NCBI GenBank assembly: GCA_003762715.1
Contig: RIBJ01000032.1
Coordinates: 117,554-181,553 of the forward strand
Direction of reading: 5' to 3'
DNA: 64,000 bases
From: Muribaculaceae bacterium Isolate-104 (HZI)
Lineage (GTDB): Bacteria; Bacteroidota; Bacteroidia; Bacteroidales; Muribaculaceae
Below the pieces are notes generated by a model that saw only the letters and a program-made list of their open reading frames with translations, ran no database searches and had not been told where the DNA came from. A program made the position numbers and the translations under genes. This document shows, in pieces, positions 41,946-50,914 of the stretch (its first letter is position 1; each line of letters opens with the position of its first letter).

Positions 41946-43699
41946 TAGTCAAGAAGCTCAACGATGTGTCCGGCGGCGGTTTCCCCGGCGCTCGATATAA
42001 CGAGAAAAAGATTGCTGATGGCGTGGCAACCCTTATGGCGATGGAGAACGTCAGCGAGGCGTTGCGTCACAATGTCGAGACGCTGCACCGCTTCGGCCTT
42101 GATGCCTCGGCTGAAGTCGAAAGGTATATGAAAGAAAACTCTAAGACCTACGGCAATACAAAGACAACACGTTTCCAGTTCCACGTGTCGGCCTCCGTGA
42201 AAGGACGCGCCATGTCGCCGGAAGAACTTACCGACTTTGCGCGAGAGCTTATGGTGGGTATGGGATATGCCCGTCAGCCGTATTTTGTTTACGCCCACCA
42301 TGATACCGGCAACAACCATGTGCATATTCTCTCGACGAGAATAAAGCCAAACGGTTATGCCATATCAGACCATCAGGACAGGCGCAGGCTTAACGAGTGC
42401 GCCAACCGCATACTATCTCCTGACATCAAAAAAGATATTGACCGGATTCTCTGTTACGACTATGAAACGGAGGGTCAGTTTGCCAATATCGTCAAGACTC
42501 ACGGCTACAAGATAGAGAAATCGCTCGACGGCTACCGACTGTTCAAGTGTGGAGGCGACGCCGGGAATATCGCTATCGGTGACATCCTCAATCGAATCAC
42601 CAGGAACAGCCCCAATCGCAAAGACCGCGCTACACAGCTCCGCTCCATAATCCGGAAATACAAGAGCGAGATAGCCGAGGGAAAATGTCAAAGTGTCGAT
42701 AATGTCAAAGTGTCAAAAGGTAAGAAGCGAAAGCCGGTAAAGGCAAAGCTGAACACCGACATCCGCAAAATACTTGACAACCACGGCAAACCGTTGAGCG
42801 AGGAGAATTGTCAGCGCATACAGACTCTCATTGATGTTCTCAAGACAAAGTTTGGCATAGACATCAGTTTCCAGAAGGACAAGGACGGCAGGGTAAGAGG
42901 ATACAGTGTAATCGACCATGCTGAAAAGATAGCCTTCGACGGCAGCAAGGTGATGAAACTGTCGGAGCTGATAGACTTCGTCATCAAGCCACAAAGGAAA
43001 CCATCACCGCTTGACGTGTACCGCGACCTGTTCACTGTCGAGGTGGGCAAAGGCAGCAGAGGGAACTATATGCTCATCAATGTCAAAGACGGTCCGACGT
43101 ACCGCAAGCCAATCTCACCGAGGCAGTACGCATGGTATAACGGCGTAAAGGATGACGAGCGCGAAGATGTAGGCCTGACAATAGCGGCCACGATGTTCTC
43201 CGAGGAGATACTGACCGAATATCTCATGCGCTATCCGATACACAACCATCAAGAGAGAATAAAAGGCATGGCCGTTGTCAAACATAGAAACGGCAACTAT
43301 TGCCTCCACCTGGCACTGACAGACGTCTATATGCCTTTGATCGAATTAACTCTGGAGGAGGAATCCAAGTTCCGTTCTCTCCATTCCGATGAACAGGCAC
43401 GACAGGGTTTCCTGATGTCAATAGCCATGCTGCATCTTACTCGAAAGGATGCCGAGGCGGTTAAAGACAGGATAAAACAGAATACCCAATCCAAAGCCGG
43501 AGTCCGTATTCTCCCTTCCCGTCCACAGGACTACTCCCAGGAAATATCGGAGATTTTTACAGTCAATCTTGCCAACGCACTCTCTTCCCTCAATGTCAGT
43601 TCCGGCTCCTCCGGCTACAAGCGCGAGCACGAAGTCGGCAACAGCTCCCGCTACGACGACATTGATGACCGTCAGTCCGGCACACGACTTACAATGTAA
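41942..43699 (+). CDS. mobA: MobA-type relaxase
   Basis: 585-residue relaxase. The metal-binding motif is HHDTGNNHVHILSTRI, preceded by FQFHVSAS. The N-terminal tyrosine is likely in FPGARYNEKKI. The long C-terminal part (after about residue 250) has a basic linker and a domain shared with related element relaxases (KPISPRQYAWYNG, YCLHLALTDVYMPL). 585 residues is longer than the other two relaxases in the window. Confidence 0.88.
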   Translation: MIVKKLNDVSGGGFPGARYNEKKIADGVATLMAMENVSEALRHNVETLHRFGLDASAEVERYMKENSKTYGNTKTTRFQFHVSASVKGRAMSPEELTDFARELMVGMGYARQPYFVYAHHDTGNNHVHILSTRIKPNGYAISDHQDRRRLNECANRILSPDIKKDIDRILCYDYETEGQFANIVKTHGYKIEKSLDGYRLFKCGGDAGNIAIGDILNRITRNSPNRKDRATQLRSIIRKYKSEIAEGKCQSVDNVKVSKGKKRKPVKAKLNTDIRKILDNHGKPLSEENCQRIQTLIDVLKTKFGIDISFQKDKDGRVRGYSVIDHAEKIAFDGSKVMKLSELIDFVIKPQRKPSPLDVYRDLFTVEVGKGSRGNYMLINVKDGPTYRKPISPRQYAWYNGVKDDEREDVGLTIAATMFSEEILTEYLMRYPIHNHQERIKGMAVVKHRNGNYCLHLALTDVYMPLIELTLEEESKFRSLHSDEQARQGFLMSIAMLHLTRKDAEAVKDRIKQNTQSKAGVRILPSRPQDYSQEISEIFTVNLANALSSLNVSSGSSGYKREHEVGNSSRYDDIDDRQSGTRLTM

Positions 43700-43704
43700 A
43701 ATAA

Positions 43705-43745
43705 AATAGTGACTATCTCAGCGCACCACGCCGATAGTCACTATT
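43705..43745. terminator. Hairpin terminator containing arm-like sequence
   Basis: AATAGTGACTATC (43705-43717) pairs with GATAGTCACTATT (43733-43745), followed by ATTTT. It both ends the relaxase gene and contains the ATAGTGACTA box found in the arm repeats. Confidence 0.65.
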
Positions 43746-43849
43746 ATTTTGCAGAGAATTTAATGTAGAATTTAATTGGGTTTAGAATTAAACGCTACTT
43801 TTTAATACAGTTTAATCAAGCCGATTTATCGTGGTTTATAGCGATTTAG

Positions 43850-43871
43850 ATAGTGACTATTATAGTGACTA
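43850..43871 (+). repeat. Tandem ATAGTGACTA boxes, right arm
   Basis: Two ATAGTGACTA boxes in the same arrangement as at 31566-31589 on the left side of IME-3. Confidence 0.6.
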
Positions 43872-43893
43872 CGCCCTGTGGTGACTAAAAGAA

Positions 43894-43950
43894 AAATCGC
43901 CAACTCTGTGAGAATTAGCGATTTAATCTTTGCTTGGGTGGTGCCACCAG
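43894..43950. other. Right end of IME-3: hairpin and att-like module
   Basis: AAATCGC (43894-43900) pairs with GCGATTT (43918-43924) around TGAGAATTAGCG (43909-43920), and GTGGTGCCACCAG lies at 43938-43950. Compared with the left end the stem bases differ in a compensated manner and the spacing is 10 bp longer. Confidence 0.5.
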
Positions 43951-44231
43951 AATTGTTCTGAATATAGTATCAATTTGATTATCAGATAATTACCGGCTAT
44001 CTAAAGGAGAAAAACTCCGTTGACTACACTGCTATATTTTAGCGATTTGGGGCGTTTTGCTCCGGCAATCTAACACCTTCGCAACATCTTCCCTTATTCT
44101 AAAAGTTCTCTGTGATTGCAAAGTTACGAATTTATTTCCACTCCACCAAATATCAGGCTTGTGTTAATTCAATTTAACAAAGTGATTTATTTCAAAATCA
44201 CAAAACAAAATAATTCAAAAACACAAAATAA

Positions 44232-44263
44232 TTTGGTGGTGTCAGATTTAATCCCTAATTTTG
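44232..44263 (+). promoter_or_regulatory. Promoter of the second DUF4143 ATPase
   Basis: TTTG (44232-44235) and TAATTTTG (44256-44263), 20 bp apart, just before the ATG at 44273. Confidence 0.7.
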
Positions 44264-44272
44264 TAGGTGATT

Positions 44273-45571
44273 ATGAAAGAGATGAAGTATCTGAATAGAA
44301 TTGCCGACAAGACTCTTGATTTGAGGCTTGAGGCTTTCGGCGCCGTACAGATAGCTGGACCCAAGTGGTGTGGCAAGACAACTACTGCAGAACGTCGGGC
44401 GGGAAGTGTTATTAAGATGCAGGATCCTGACCGTCGGGCGGGATATTTGGCTGCCGCTCAAACAAAGCCATCGTTATTACTCAAGGGTGCAACGCCTCGG
44501 CTTATTGATGAATGGCAGGTTGCCCCAGTAATATGGGATGCAGTTCGCCATGCGGTTGATGAACGCAGAGAGAAGGGACAGTTTATTCTGACTGGTTCGA
44601 CAGTAATAGATGATGAGGAAATAATGCACACGGGAACAGGTCGCATTACCAAAATGGCTATGTACCCTATGAGCCTGTTCGAGTCTCTTGAATCCAATGG
44701 CTCTATCTCTTTGGGGCGATTATTTAATGAGGCGGACTATGAGATTGATGGTGAAATTTCACAATTATCTATTGAGCAACTGATTTTTGCTGCCTGCCGT
44801 GGCGGGTGGCCCGCTTCTCTCGATGAGATGAGCACCAAAGCTAAGTTACTGATTGCTAAAGACTATATTGATGTGATATGTAATGAGGATATTTCAAGAG
44901 TTGATAAAACGCGAAGAAATCCTGCATTGGCAAGGCTCATTCTTCGATCCTACGCACGAAATATCTGTACTTTAGCAAAGAAAACCTCCATGCTTGCTGA
45001 TGTATCTGAAGAAATGGAAGGAATATCCATGCCTACATTTGATGATTATGTATGTGCTTTGGAGAAGCTCTTTGTAATTGATGATATAGAGGCATGGTCC
45101 CCTGCTATTCGTTCCAAGACTGTTATCCGAACCGGCAAGAAACGTTGTTTTGTTGACCCCTCTATTGCGGTGGCCGCGTTAGGTGCGTCACCAGAAAGTC
45201 TGGAACTTGATTTGAACACCTTCGGATTCATATTCGAGTGTCTGTGTTTTCGTGACCTCCGAGCATATTCGCAGGCACTGGGTGGGCGATTGTCATATTA
45301 CCATGACCGTCTTGGACTTGAAGCTGATGCCGTATTGCACCTTGATGACGGACGATATGCGTTAATCGAATGCAAACTTGGTAGTCGCGAGATTGAGGAC
45401 GGGGCAAAGCACCTCATTGAAATCAAACATCTTATAACGGAAAAGAATATGGCGGAGAAGCAAATTAAACTTCGTGAACCGGACTTGCTTATTGTCTTAA
45501 CGGGCGGAGAAATGGCATATACACGCGAGGACGGTGTGAAAATAATACCAATCGGGTGCCTGAGAGATTAA
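44273..45571 (+). CDS. AAA-type ATPase with DUF4143-like C-terminal domain
   Basis: 432-residue P-loop ATPase, related in architecture to the one at 883-2214. Walker A is GPKWCGKTTTAER; Walker B is PRLIDEWQVAP (acidic D-E). The C-terminal domain contains a nuclease-like motif (LEADAVLHLDDGRYALIECKLGSREIEDG). ATG 44273 is chosen; ATG 44282 is an alternative. It is followed by the TrlF-like gene on the same strand. Confidence 0.87.
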   Translation: MKEMKYLNRIADKTLDLRLEAFGAVQIAGPKWCGKTTTAERRAGSVIKMQDPDRRAGYLAAAQTKPSLLLKGATPRLIDEWQVAPVIWDAVRHAVDERREKGQFILTGSTVIDDEEIMHTGTGRITKMAMYPMSLFESLESNGSISLGRLFNEADYEIDGEISQLSIEQLIFAACRGGWPASLDEMSTKAKLLIAKDYIDVICNEDISRVDKTRRNPALARLILRSYARNICTLAKKTSMLADVSEEMEGISMPTFDDYVCALEKLFVIDDIEAWSPAIRSKTVIRTGKKRCFVDPSIAVAALGASPESLELDLNTFGFIFECLCFRDLRAYSQALGGRLSYYHDRLGLEADAVLHLDDGRYALIECKLGSREIEDGAKHLIEIKHLITEKNMAEKQIKLREPDLLIVLTGGEMAYTREDGVKIIPIGCLRD

Positions 45572-45665
45572 TTATTTAGGATTCAGTCAATATTGACCTA
45601 TTCTTAATAATGATATAGATAAGTTAGAACGAGCGAAGAATCAAACAAAAAAGCAACTTAAAACT

Positions 45666-48602
45666 ATGAATAATCCTATAGGATCACTATGGAATAAATG
45701 GGATCTACATCTTCATACTGATGCTTCTGACGGTAAGGGTTCCTGTCAGGATATATTGGATGAAGCTATAGCAAAAAATATAAAGTGTATCGCTATAACA
45801 GATCATCATACAGTTGATAATGTAGATATGATGAAAACGCTGGCGAAAGACGCCGGCGTAACAGTAATTTCCGGGGTTGAATTTAGGACTGAATATGGGA
45901 GGGCATCTGTCCATATGATAGGTCTTTTCCCTGATGAGTTCAATGGAATAACTCTTACATCAGAATTTTTAAAGGAAAACGTTCTTAATCAATTGGGTAT
46001 ATCTCGCTCAAGAATAATACAAATTGGTCGAGAATCCCTCAAACAAGATGGATTGCCAGAGGCATCTTACTTTAAGGATGGGATGTTTCGCGTACAGGTG
46101 AACTTTAAGGACGCAGCCAATCTAATCCATAAATATGGAGGAATCGTAACAGTTCATGCAGGTTCAAAGTCAAACAGTATTGATGAAGAAATGAAGCATG
46201 AAGGTAAATCTAAAAAAAATGTTTCGATTGAAGATTCATTAGGCCCAGTAAAAGAAGAGCTTTTTAGGGATGGTTATATTGATATTTGTGATTTAACGAA
46301 ACCTAAGGAAGCTGGATTTTATCAAAAAACATTTAGGAAACCATCTATAACAACTTCCGATGCTCATGAAGTAAGCGAGGTCGGAACTAATGCATGCTGG
46401 ATAAAAGCAGATTTGACATTTGAAGGATTGAGACAAATTCTTGCTGAACCGGAACGAATATCATTTGAAGAACCTGAAATTTTAGCAAGAATAAAAAGAA
46501 ATCCAGATAAATTTATTCGGTCTTTAGAGATTCGACGTATTTCGGGTGCCACTATGCCTGAAAAGTGGTTCGATAGTATTAGAATTCAATTAAATCCAGG
46601 CTTAGTCGCAATTATTGGTAATAAGGGGAGCGGCAAGAGTGCCCTTACTGATATTATTGCGTTATGTGCTGACTCTACAAATCAGAACTGGGCATTTTTG
46701 ACACCTGCAAAGTTCAGAATGCCAAAACCATACAATCGTTCTAAGCAAACCGAAGCGTATATCCAATGGGTTGATAACTCTTCATCAACTATCAAAACAT
46801 TAGATATGTCAACGGAGGCGACCAAGCCTGAGCGAGTTAAATATATTCCACAAAACTTCTTGGAAACTCTTTGTACAACTGAGGACGATCAAAAGTTCGA
46901 GAGCGAATTAAAGAAGATAATATTTCAGTACTTAGCCCCAGCTCAAAGATATGGTTATAATGATTTGGATGAAATTATTAATTACCTGACAAAAGAAAAT
47001 GCTGATGCATGCAGTGATATTCAATCCCGAATTAGAGAAATCAATCGAGAGATTATAGCAATGGAAGCCATGCGGACTCCTGCTTACCGAGATACACTTG
47101 CAAATGAGTTAGCTTACAAGCAAAGCCAATTAAGCAATGTCCAATCTGCAAAACCAAAGGAAGTTGCAAAACCATCAGTTGATGAAGATCCGGAGGCCAA
47201 AAAGATTCAGGAGGAAATTGACAAGTTGAATGAATCTTGTAAAATGATGGAAATTTCTTTACAGGCTTTGGAAAGTGAGAAAGAAGAAAAGGTTAAAACA
47301 ATTCAGGACTTAAAGGCTAGTAAAGAACGTATTGATAGACTAACATTACAAATAGAGGCAGTCAAGCAAGAATTGAGATTGCTGTATGAAAAAAACAATC
47401 TCAATATTGATTCAGTATTGAATGTGACCTATACACCGGATTTAATATCTTCCAAGCTTAAAGAGTTGTCCGAGAGAGTTGATGAAATAGACAATCATTT
47501 GAATGAAGATAAATCAGGAAGCTTACGAAAGCAATACCTTCTTGAATCTGAGAAATTGAATCTTGCAAAGCAAAAACTTAGTGCTCCAGAACTTGAGTAT
47601 CAGAAATATCTAAAGGAAAAGCTGGAGTGGGAGAAATTGTTAGAAGATATTACCGGTACTCCTGAAAAGGAAGGTTCAATAAAGTATCTTCAAAGTCGTA
47701 TTGATTATATCGAACATAATCTAAATAAAGAACTATCTCAGAAAATCGAGAAAAGAGAGGATTTGGTAAAAGACTTGATGCAAAAGAAACATCAGGTCCT
47801 TGAGACCTATGAAAATCTTTTTGCTCCTGTTGTAAAGTTTATTGAGGACTATCATGAGGAATTAAAAGATTATCCTATTGAATTTGACTCAACTTTCTCT
47901 CTTAGGAATTTTGGAGATAGATTTTTTGATTTCGTAAGTCAGCAGGCTTCAGGATCTTACTACGGCAAGGAACAGGGGCAAGCTCGGATAAAATCAAATA
48001 TTGACAGTGTGGATATGTCTGATATTCTATCTATTGTTGCCTTTGCCAACCTAATCAACAGCGATCTACTCTATGACAAACGTGATGACAATAATGATTT
48101 TCGTTCAGTAGAGAACCAATTAAAGAAAGGTCATACACAGCAAGAGCTATACGATTTTATTTATTGTATGGACTATGTCCATCCATTCTTCCAGCTTAAA
48201 ATGAATGGAAAGCCCTTGTCCTCTTTGTCTCCTGGAGAAAGAGGTGCTTTGCTACTGCTTTTATATCTATTTATTGACATGGATGACAAACCTCTGATTA
48301 TAGACCAACCAGAAGAGAACCTTGATAATGAAAGTGTATATCGGTATCTTGTACACTTCATCAAGGCTGCCAAGCGTAAGAGGCAAATCATCATGGTGAC
48401 ACATAATCCAAACCTTGCTGTAGTTTGCGATGCCGATCAGATTATTCAGATGAAAATTGATAAACTTCACGGGAATGAGGTTAGTTTTGTTTCAGGCGCT
48501 ATAGAAAACCCTATTATGAATAAAATCATTGTAGATATTCTTGAGGGCACATATCCTGCATTTCATAATAGAGATTGCAAATACTTCGATAAAACCATAT
48601 GA
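45666..48602 (+). CDS. PHP-domain and SMC-like ATPase fusion (TrlF-like, defence candidate)
   Basis: 978-residue protein. Residues 1-250 form a PHP phosphoesterase domain: DLHLHTDASDGKG, ITDHHTVDN, VHAGS and TSDAHE supply the metal ligands. An ABC/SMC-type ATPase follows: Walker A GNKGSGKSALTDI, a coiled coil of about 300 residues, signature LSPGERG, Walker B PLIIDQPEENLD and H-loop VTHNPN. This matches the TrlF-type proteins I know, which are thought to have defence or nucleic-acid-processing roles; the exact activity is not established from sequence. Own promoter not evident. Confidence 0.85.
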   Translation: MNNPIGSLWNKWDLHLHTDASDGKGSCQDILDEAIAKNIKCIAITDHHTVDNVDMMKTLAKDAGVTVISGVEFRTEYGRASVHMIGLFPDEFNGITLTSEFLKENVLNQLGISRSRIIQIGRESLKQDGLPEASYFKDGMFRVQVNFKDAANLIHKYGGIVTVHAGSKSNSIDEEMKHEGKSKKNVSIEDSLGPVKEELFRDGYIDICDLTKPKEAGFYQKTFRKPSITTSDAHEVSEVGTNACWIKADLTFEGLRQILAEPERISFEEPEILARIKRNPDKFIRSLEIRRISGATMPEKWFDSIRIQLNPGLVAIIGNKGSGKSALTDIIALCADSTNQNWAFLTPAKFRMPKPYNRSKQTEAYIQWVDNSSSTIKTLDMSTEATKPERVKYIPQNFLETLCTTEDDQKFESELKKIIFQYLAPAQRYGYNDLDEIINYLTKENADACSDIQSRIREINREIIAMEAMRTPAYRDTLANELAYKQSQLSNVQSAKPKEVAKPSVDEDPEAKKIQEEIDKLNESCKMMEISLQALESEKEEKVKTIQDLKASKERIDRLTLQIEAVKQELRLLYEKNNLNIDSVLNVTYTPDLISSKLKELSERVDEIDNHLNEDKSGSLRKQYLLESEKLNLAKQKLSAPELEYQKYLKEKLEWEKLLEDITGTPEKEGSIKYLQSRIDYIEHNLNKELSQKIEKREDLVKDLMQKKHQVLETYENLFAPVVKFIEDYHEELKDYPIEFDSTFSLRNFGDRFFDFVSQQASGSYYGKEQGQARIKSNIDSVDMSDILSIVAFANLINSDLLYDKRDDNNDFRSVENQLKKGHTQQELYDFIYCMDYVHPFFQLKMNGKPLSSLSPGERGALLLLLYLFIDMDDKPLIIDQPEENLDNESVYRYLVHFIKAAKRKRQIIMVTHNPNLAVVCDADQIIQMKIDKLHGNEVSFVSGAIENPIMNKIIVDILEGTYPAFHNRDCKYFDKTI

Positions 48603-48643
48603 TAATTGGTGATAGCAACTAAGGAGAATTAGGGATGTTTAAG

Positions 48644-48673
48644 CCCCGATAACCCTCATTGTGATTATCGGGG
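48644..48673. terminator. Rho-independent terminator
   Basis: CCCCGATAA (48644-48652) pairs with TTATCGGGG (48665-48673). Closely similar in sequence to the terminator at 37741-37775. Confidence 0.6.
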
Positions 48674-48691
48674 TTACGTGCTGTAAGATTG

Positions 48692-48860
48692 TCATCTATA
48701 TGGCGAGTGATAGTTGTTTTTGATGTATTCTTCTATATCACGATCAGCATATATTATTTTCCTTCAGAGAGAATAATATCCGTAAATTCCTTTGATACGG
48801 TATTTGGATAAAGTGGAGCGGCTATCCATAATCTTCGGGTTAATAGGCTTTGTAAATATG
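48692..48860 (-). pseudogene. Decayed copy of HTH_17 gene
   Basis: On the minus strand, the translation KYRIKGIYGYYSL-stop-RKIIYADRDIEEYI ends in NNYHSPYR and matches the C-terminus of the intact gene at 49186-49482 (NYRLKGIFGYYSLEGKILYA...). There is an in-frame stop and a frameshift before LLTRRLW. It is a degenerate copy about 500 bp from the intact gene. Confidence 0.75.
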
Positions 48861-48959
48861 TATTAGAGCATCGGGAATATACGCAAATGGCATTTGTGTC
48901 AGATAAACTGAGTGGAGCGGGATAATGTGTACCCCTCGTAAACGTGGAAATAGGCACCC

Positions 48960-49060
48960 GTTGAAATGCTTGAAAACGTGGGAGTAGATGGTTTTGAAAT
49001 GCTTGAAAATGTGGTTTGACCGTTTTTGTTAATCAATTTAACAAAGCAAAACTCATCAAA
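48960..49060 (+). repeat. Tandem repeat and copy of ATPase upstream region
   Basis: GAAATGCTTGAAAAYGTGG occurs twice (about 48963-48982 and 48997-49016). Behind it, GTTAAT...CAATTTAACAAAG and TCAAAAACACAAAAT repeat the sequence that lies before the ATPase gene at 44163-44231. Confidence 0.6.
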
Positions 49061-49132
49061 AACACAAAATGAAAATCTGATTTTGTCGGTTTTTCTGCGT
49101 AAAAAGTCCGACAAAACAGTGATGACATGGCT

Positions 49133-49171
49133 AACGCCCCCGGTAATTCTCAATGGATTATCGGGGGCGTT
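49133..49171. terminator. Rho-independent terminator
   Basis: AACGCCCCCGGTAAT (49133-49147) pairs with ATTATCGGGGGCGTT (49157-49171). It lies between the decayed and the intact HTH genes. Confidence 0.7.
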
Positions 49172-49185
49172 GCCGTTGGATTACC

Positions 49186-49482
49186 TTATCGGTAAGGTGG
49201 GTGGTAGTTCTCTTTGAGGTAGTCCTCAATTTCGGTGTCGGCATACAGGATTTTGCCTTCAAGGGAATAATAACCGAATATCCCTTTAAGGCGATAGTTG
49301 GCGAGTGTTGACTTACTCACACCAAGCCGTCGGGCAAGTTCGGAGTCCGAGAGAAAGCGGTTGCCGTCAAACATAGGGCGAGAGCGTTCTGCCAACTCTT
49401 TAGAACAGCTCTTGATTTCAGAAAGTATCTTGAATACTTCATGCTGTTCTTCCTTGCTTAATTTGGATGTATTATCACTCAT
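49186..49482 (-). CDS. HTH_17-type DNA-binding protein
   Basis: 98-residue protein from ATG 49482. The HTH is LSDSELARRLGVSKSTLANYRL followed by the wing GYYSLEGKILYADTEIEDYL. It is downstream of, and overlaps by 8 bp, the gene at 49475-49759. A decayed paralogue lies at 48692. Confidence 0.8.
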   Translation of the reverse strand: MSDNTSKLSKEEQHEVFKILSEIKSCSKELAERSRPMFDGNRFLSDSELARRLGVSKSTLANYRLKGIFGYYSLEGKILYADTEIEDYLKENYHPPYR

Positions 49483-49759
49483 AATCAACCTTGCAATTAT
49501 AGAGTAGCCGTCCAATCTCGCCTGCCGGATAATAAACCTTGCCCTCAATTATTGAGTATCCGATCTTGCCTTCCATTCGGAGTAGTGTCATGCCGCGCTG
49601 TGAACGGCGAAGTATTGACTGAGCCGAAATATTGTCTATCCACTCCTGCCGCTCATTCCCTGACAAGCGTCTGATTGCTTTGCCAAGAATTGAACGGCAC
49701 TCGGCAAGAGTGGCGACCATAGCGTCAAAGACGCTGCGTTCAATGGTGATGTATTCCAT
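49475..49759 (-). CDS. Small DNA-binding-like protein (HTH_17 relative)
   Basis: 94-residue protein. The N-terminal 40 residues are helical (FDAMVATLAECRSILGKAIR); the C-terminal part (SAQSILRRSQRGMTLLRMEGKIGYSIIEGKVYYPAGEI) has the HTH-wing pattern of its neighbour. Such gene pairs are common in Bacteroidetes conjugative elements. Confidence 0.75.
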   Translation of the reverse strand: MEYITIERSVFDAMVATLAECRSILGKAIRRLSGNERQEWIDNISAQSILRRSQRGMTLLRMEGKIGYSIIEGKVYYPAGEIGRLLYNCKVDYE

Positions 49760-50398
49760 AAATATAACCTTGGATTAGTGGTTTGATACTTTGCCCTGAA
49801 TACAGCAATGGCAATCCATATTCCGGACTATGGGTTGCCATCATCATATTTTTATGAGCCGGGGATAGCTGTGCCTGTTTGGGATATATCGGGGCAGTCG
49901 CTTTGTCCGTGTAACATTCCGACTGCGAAAAAAGATTACTGAAAATGAGCGATTTCCCACGGTTACACACCGATTACCCAACATTACCCAACTTGAAAAA
50001 TTGTCATAAACAAACAGCCATATTACGGTTGTTTCTATGTCAAATCCACGACGGATAAACATTACTCCAGCCGCTCAATCTGGTTCGGGTAGCACGCGGA
50101 ACCGAACCAAAATTGACGACTGTCTGGTTCGGGTTGCAACGCGAATCGAACCAAATCCGAGGCAAATATATACCCCGTTCAGGATTTAATTCCCACTTAA
50201 AACAGGCTTTCATTAAAGCACATCGGCTAATAGACATAAAAGCCGATGGAGTGACGCCTATACCCCTGCCTAAAGCAAGAAAAAAGGCTAAACCTCTTAA
50301 TGAAAGTTAAAAAAAGTAGGAACGTTCCAGGAACGTACCCGACGCGGATTTTGATTTCTGCCGAACTTCGCAGCGTAACACTAAACCCCAAAAATAAA
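49760..50398. other. Divergent intergenic region with palindromic direct repeats
   Basis: About 640 bp without a clear gene between divergently transcribed HTH genes. It contains two units at 50080-50112 and 50124-50155, 44 bp apart, each an inverted repeat (TGGTTCGG with CCGAACCA; second copy CGAACCA), and GGAACGTTCCAGGAACGT near 50320. Candidate operators or replication iterons. Confidence 0.5.
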
Positions 50399-50518
50399 AT
50401 GGAAACAAAAACGCTGATAATCTCCGGCACGAAACTATCCCGTCAGATGCCCGGAACGGACTTGAAAAAGTCCACTGAAACAAACTCTATGGTTGAACCT
50501 CAAAAATATCTCTCATGA
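50399..50518 (+). CDS. Small 39-residue protein
   Basis: The frame starts with METKTLIISG at 50399 and its stop overlaps the ATG of the HTH gene at 50515 (ATGA), which supports translation. The sequence is polar, with no recognised motif; the longer upstream frame is less likely. Confidence 0.45.
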   Translation: METKTLIISGTKLSRQMPGTDLKKSTETNSMVEPQKYLS

Positions 50519-50865
50519 AGTCAGCAGAATTTACGATGGTATGCCAGATGCTTTCCGAACTGAGAGCAGAGGTACAGGCGATAAGAACCGGTGTTGACAG
50601 CCGTATCGAGTCAGTTGCCAAAACCGTGATGGAGGCTTTTCAGGGCTTCGGCATACTTGACCCGGACGAAGATACATGGACTGACAAGCAGGTACGCGCC
50701 AGATACCATGTATCACGCAAAACCCTCTACAATTACCGTATGTCGGGCAAGTTGCCCTATACACAGACCGGTGAGGGTACAAACTGCACTATCCGCTACC
50801 GCAAGGCGGATATAATAGAATTGTTCGCAACCCGCAACGCACAGATAATCCATACACACAATTAA
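50515..50865 (+). CDS. HTH_17-type DNA-binding protein
   Basis: 116-residue protein with an N-terminal helical region and a C-terminal HTH (TDKQVRARYHVSRKTLYNYRM, then RYRKADIIELF). Likely regulator of the downstream element genes. Confidence 0.82.
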   Translation: MKSAEFTMVCQMLSELRAEVQAIRTGVDSRIESVAKTVMEAFQGFGILDPDEDTWTDKQVRARYHVSRKTLYNYRMSGKLPYTQTGEGTNCTIRYRKADIIELFATRNAQIIHTHN

Positions 50866-50914
50866 TAATCGCGTCGGCAACGGCGCAAGTTTCTAACCCA
50901 AAATTCTTTTAATT

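Larger units (their letters stand above)
31399..43950 (+). mobile_element. IME-3, complete integrative mobilizable element
   Basis: All parts of a mobilizable element are present: integrase at the left end, cargo, HTH protein, DUF3987 helicase, iteron array, oriT, MobC and relaxase at the right end. Related hairpin plus GTGGTGCCACCAG modules occur at 31399-31448 and 43894-43950, and tandem ATAGTGACTA repeats, expected for integrase arm sites, occur inside both ends. Size is about 12.5 kb. Confidence 0.7.
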
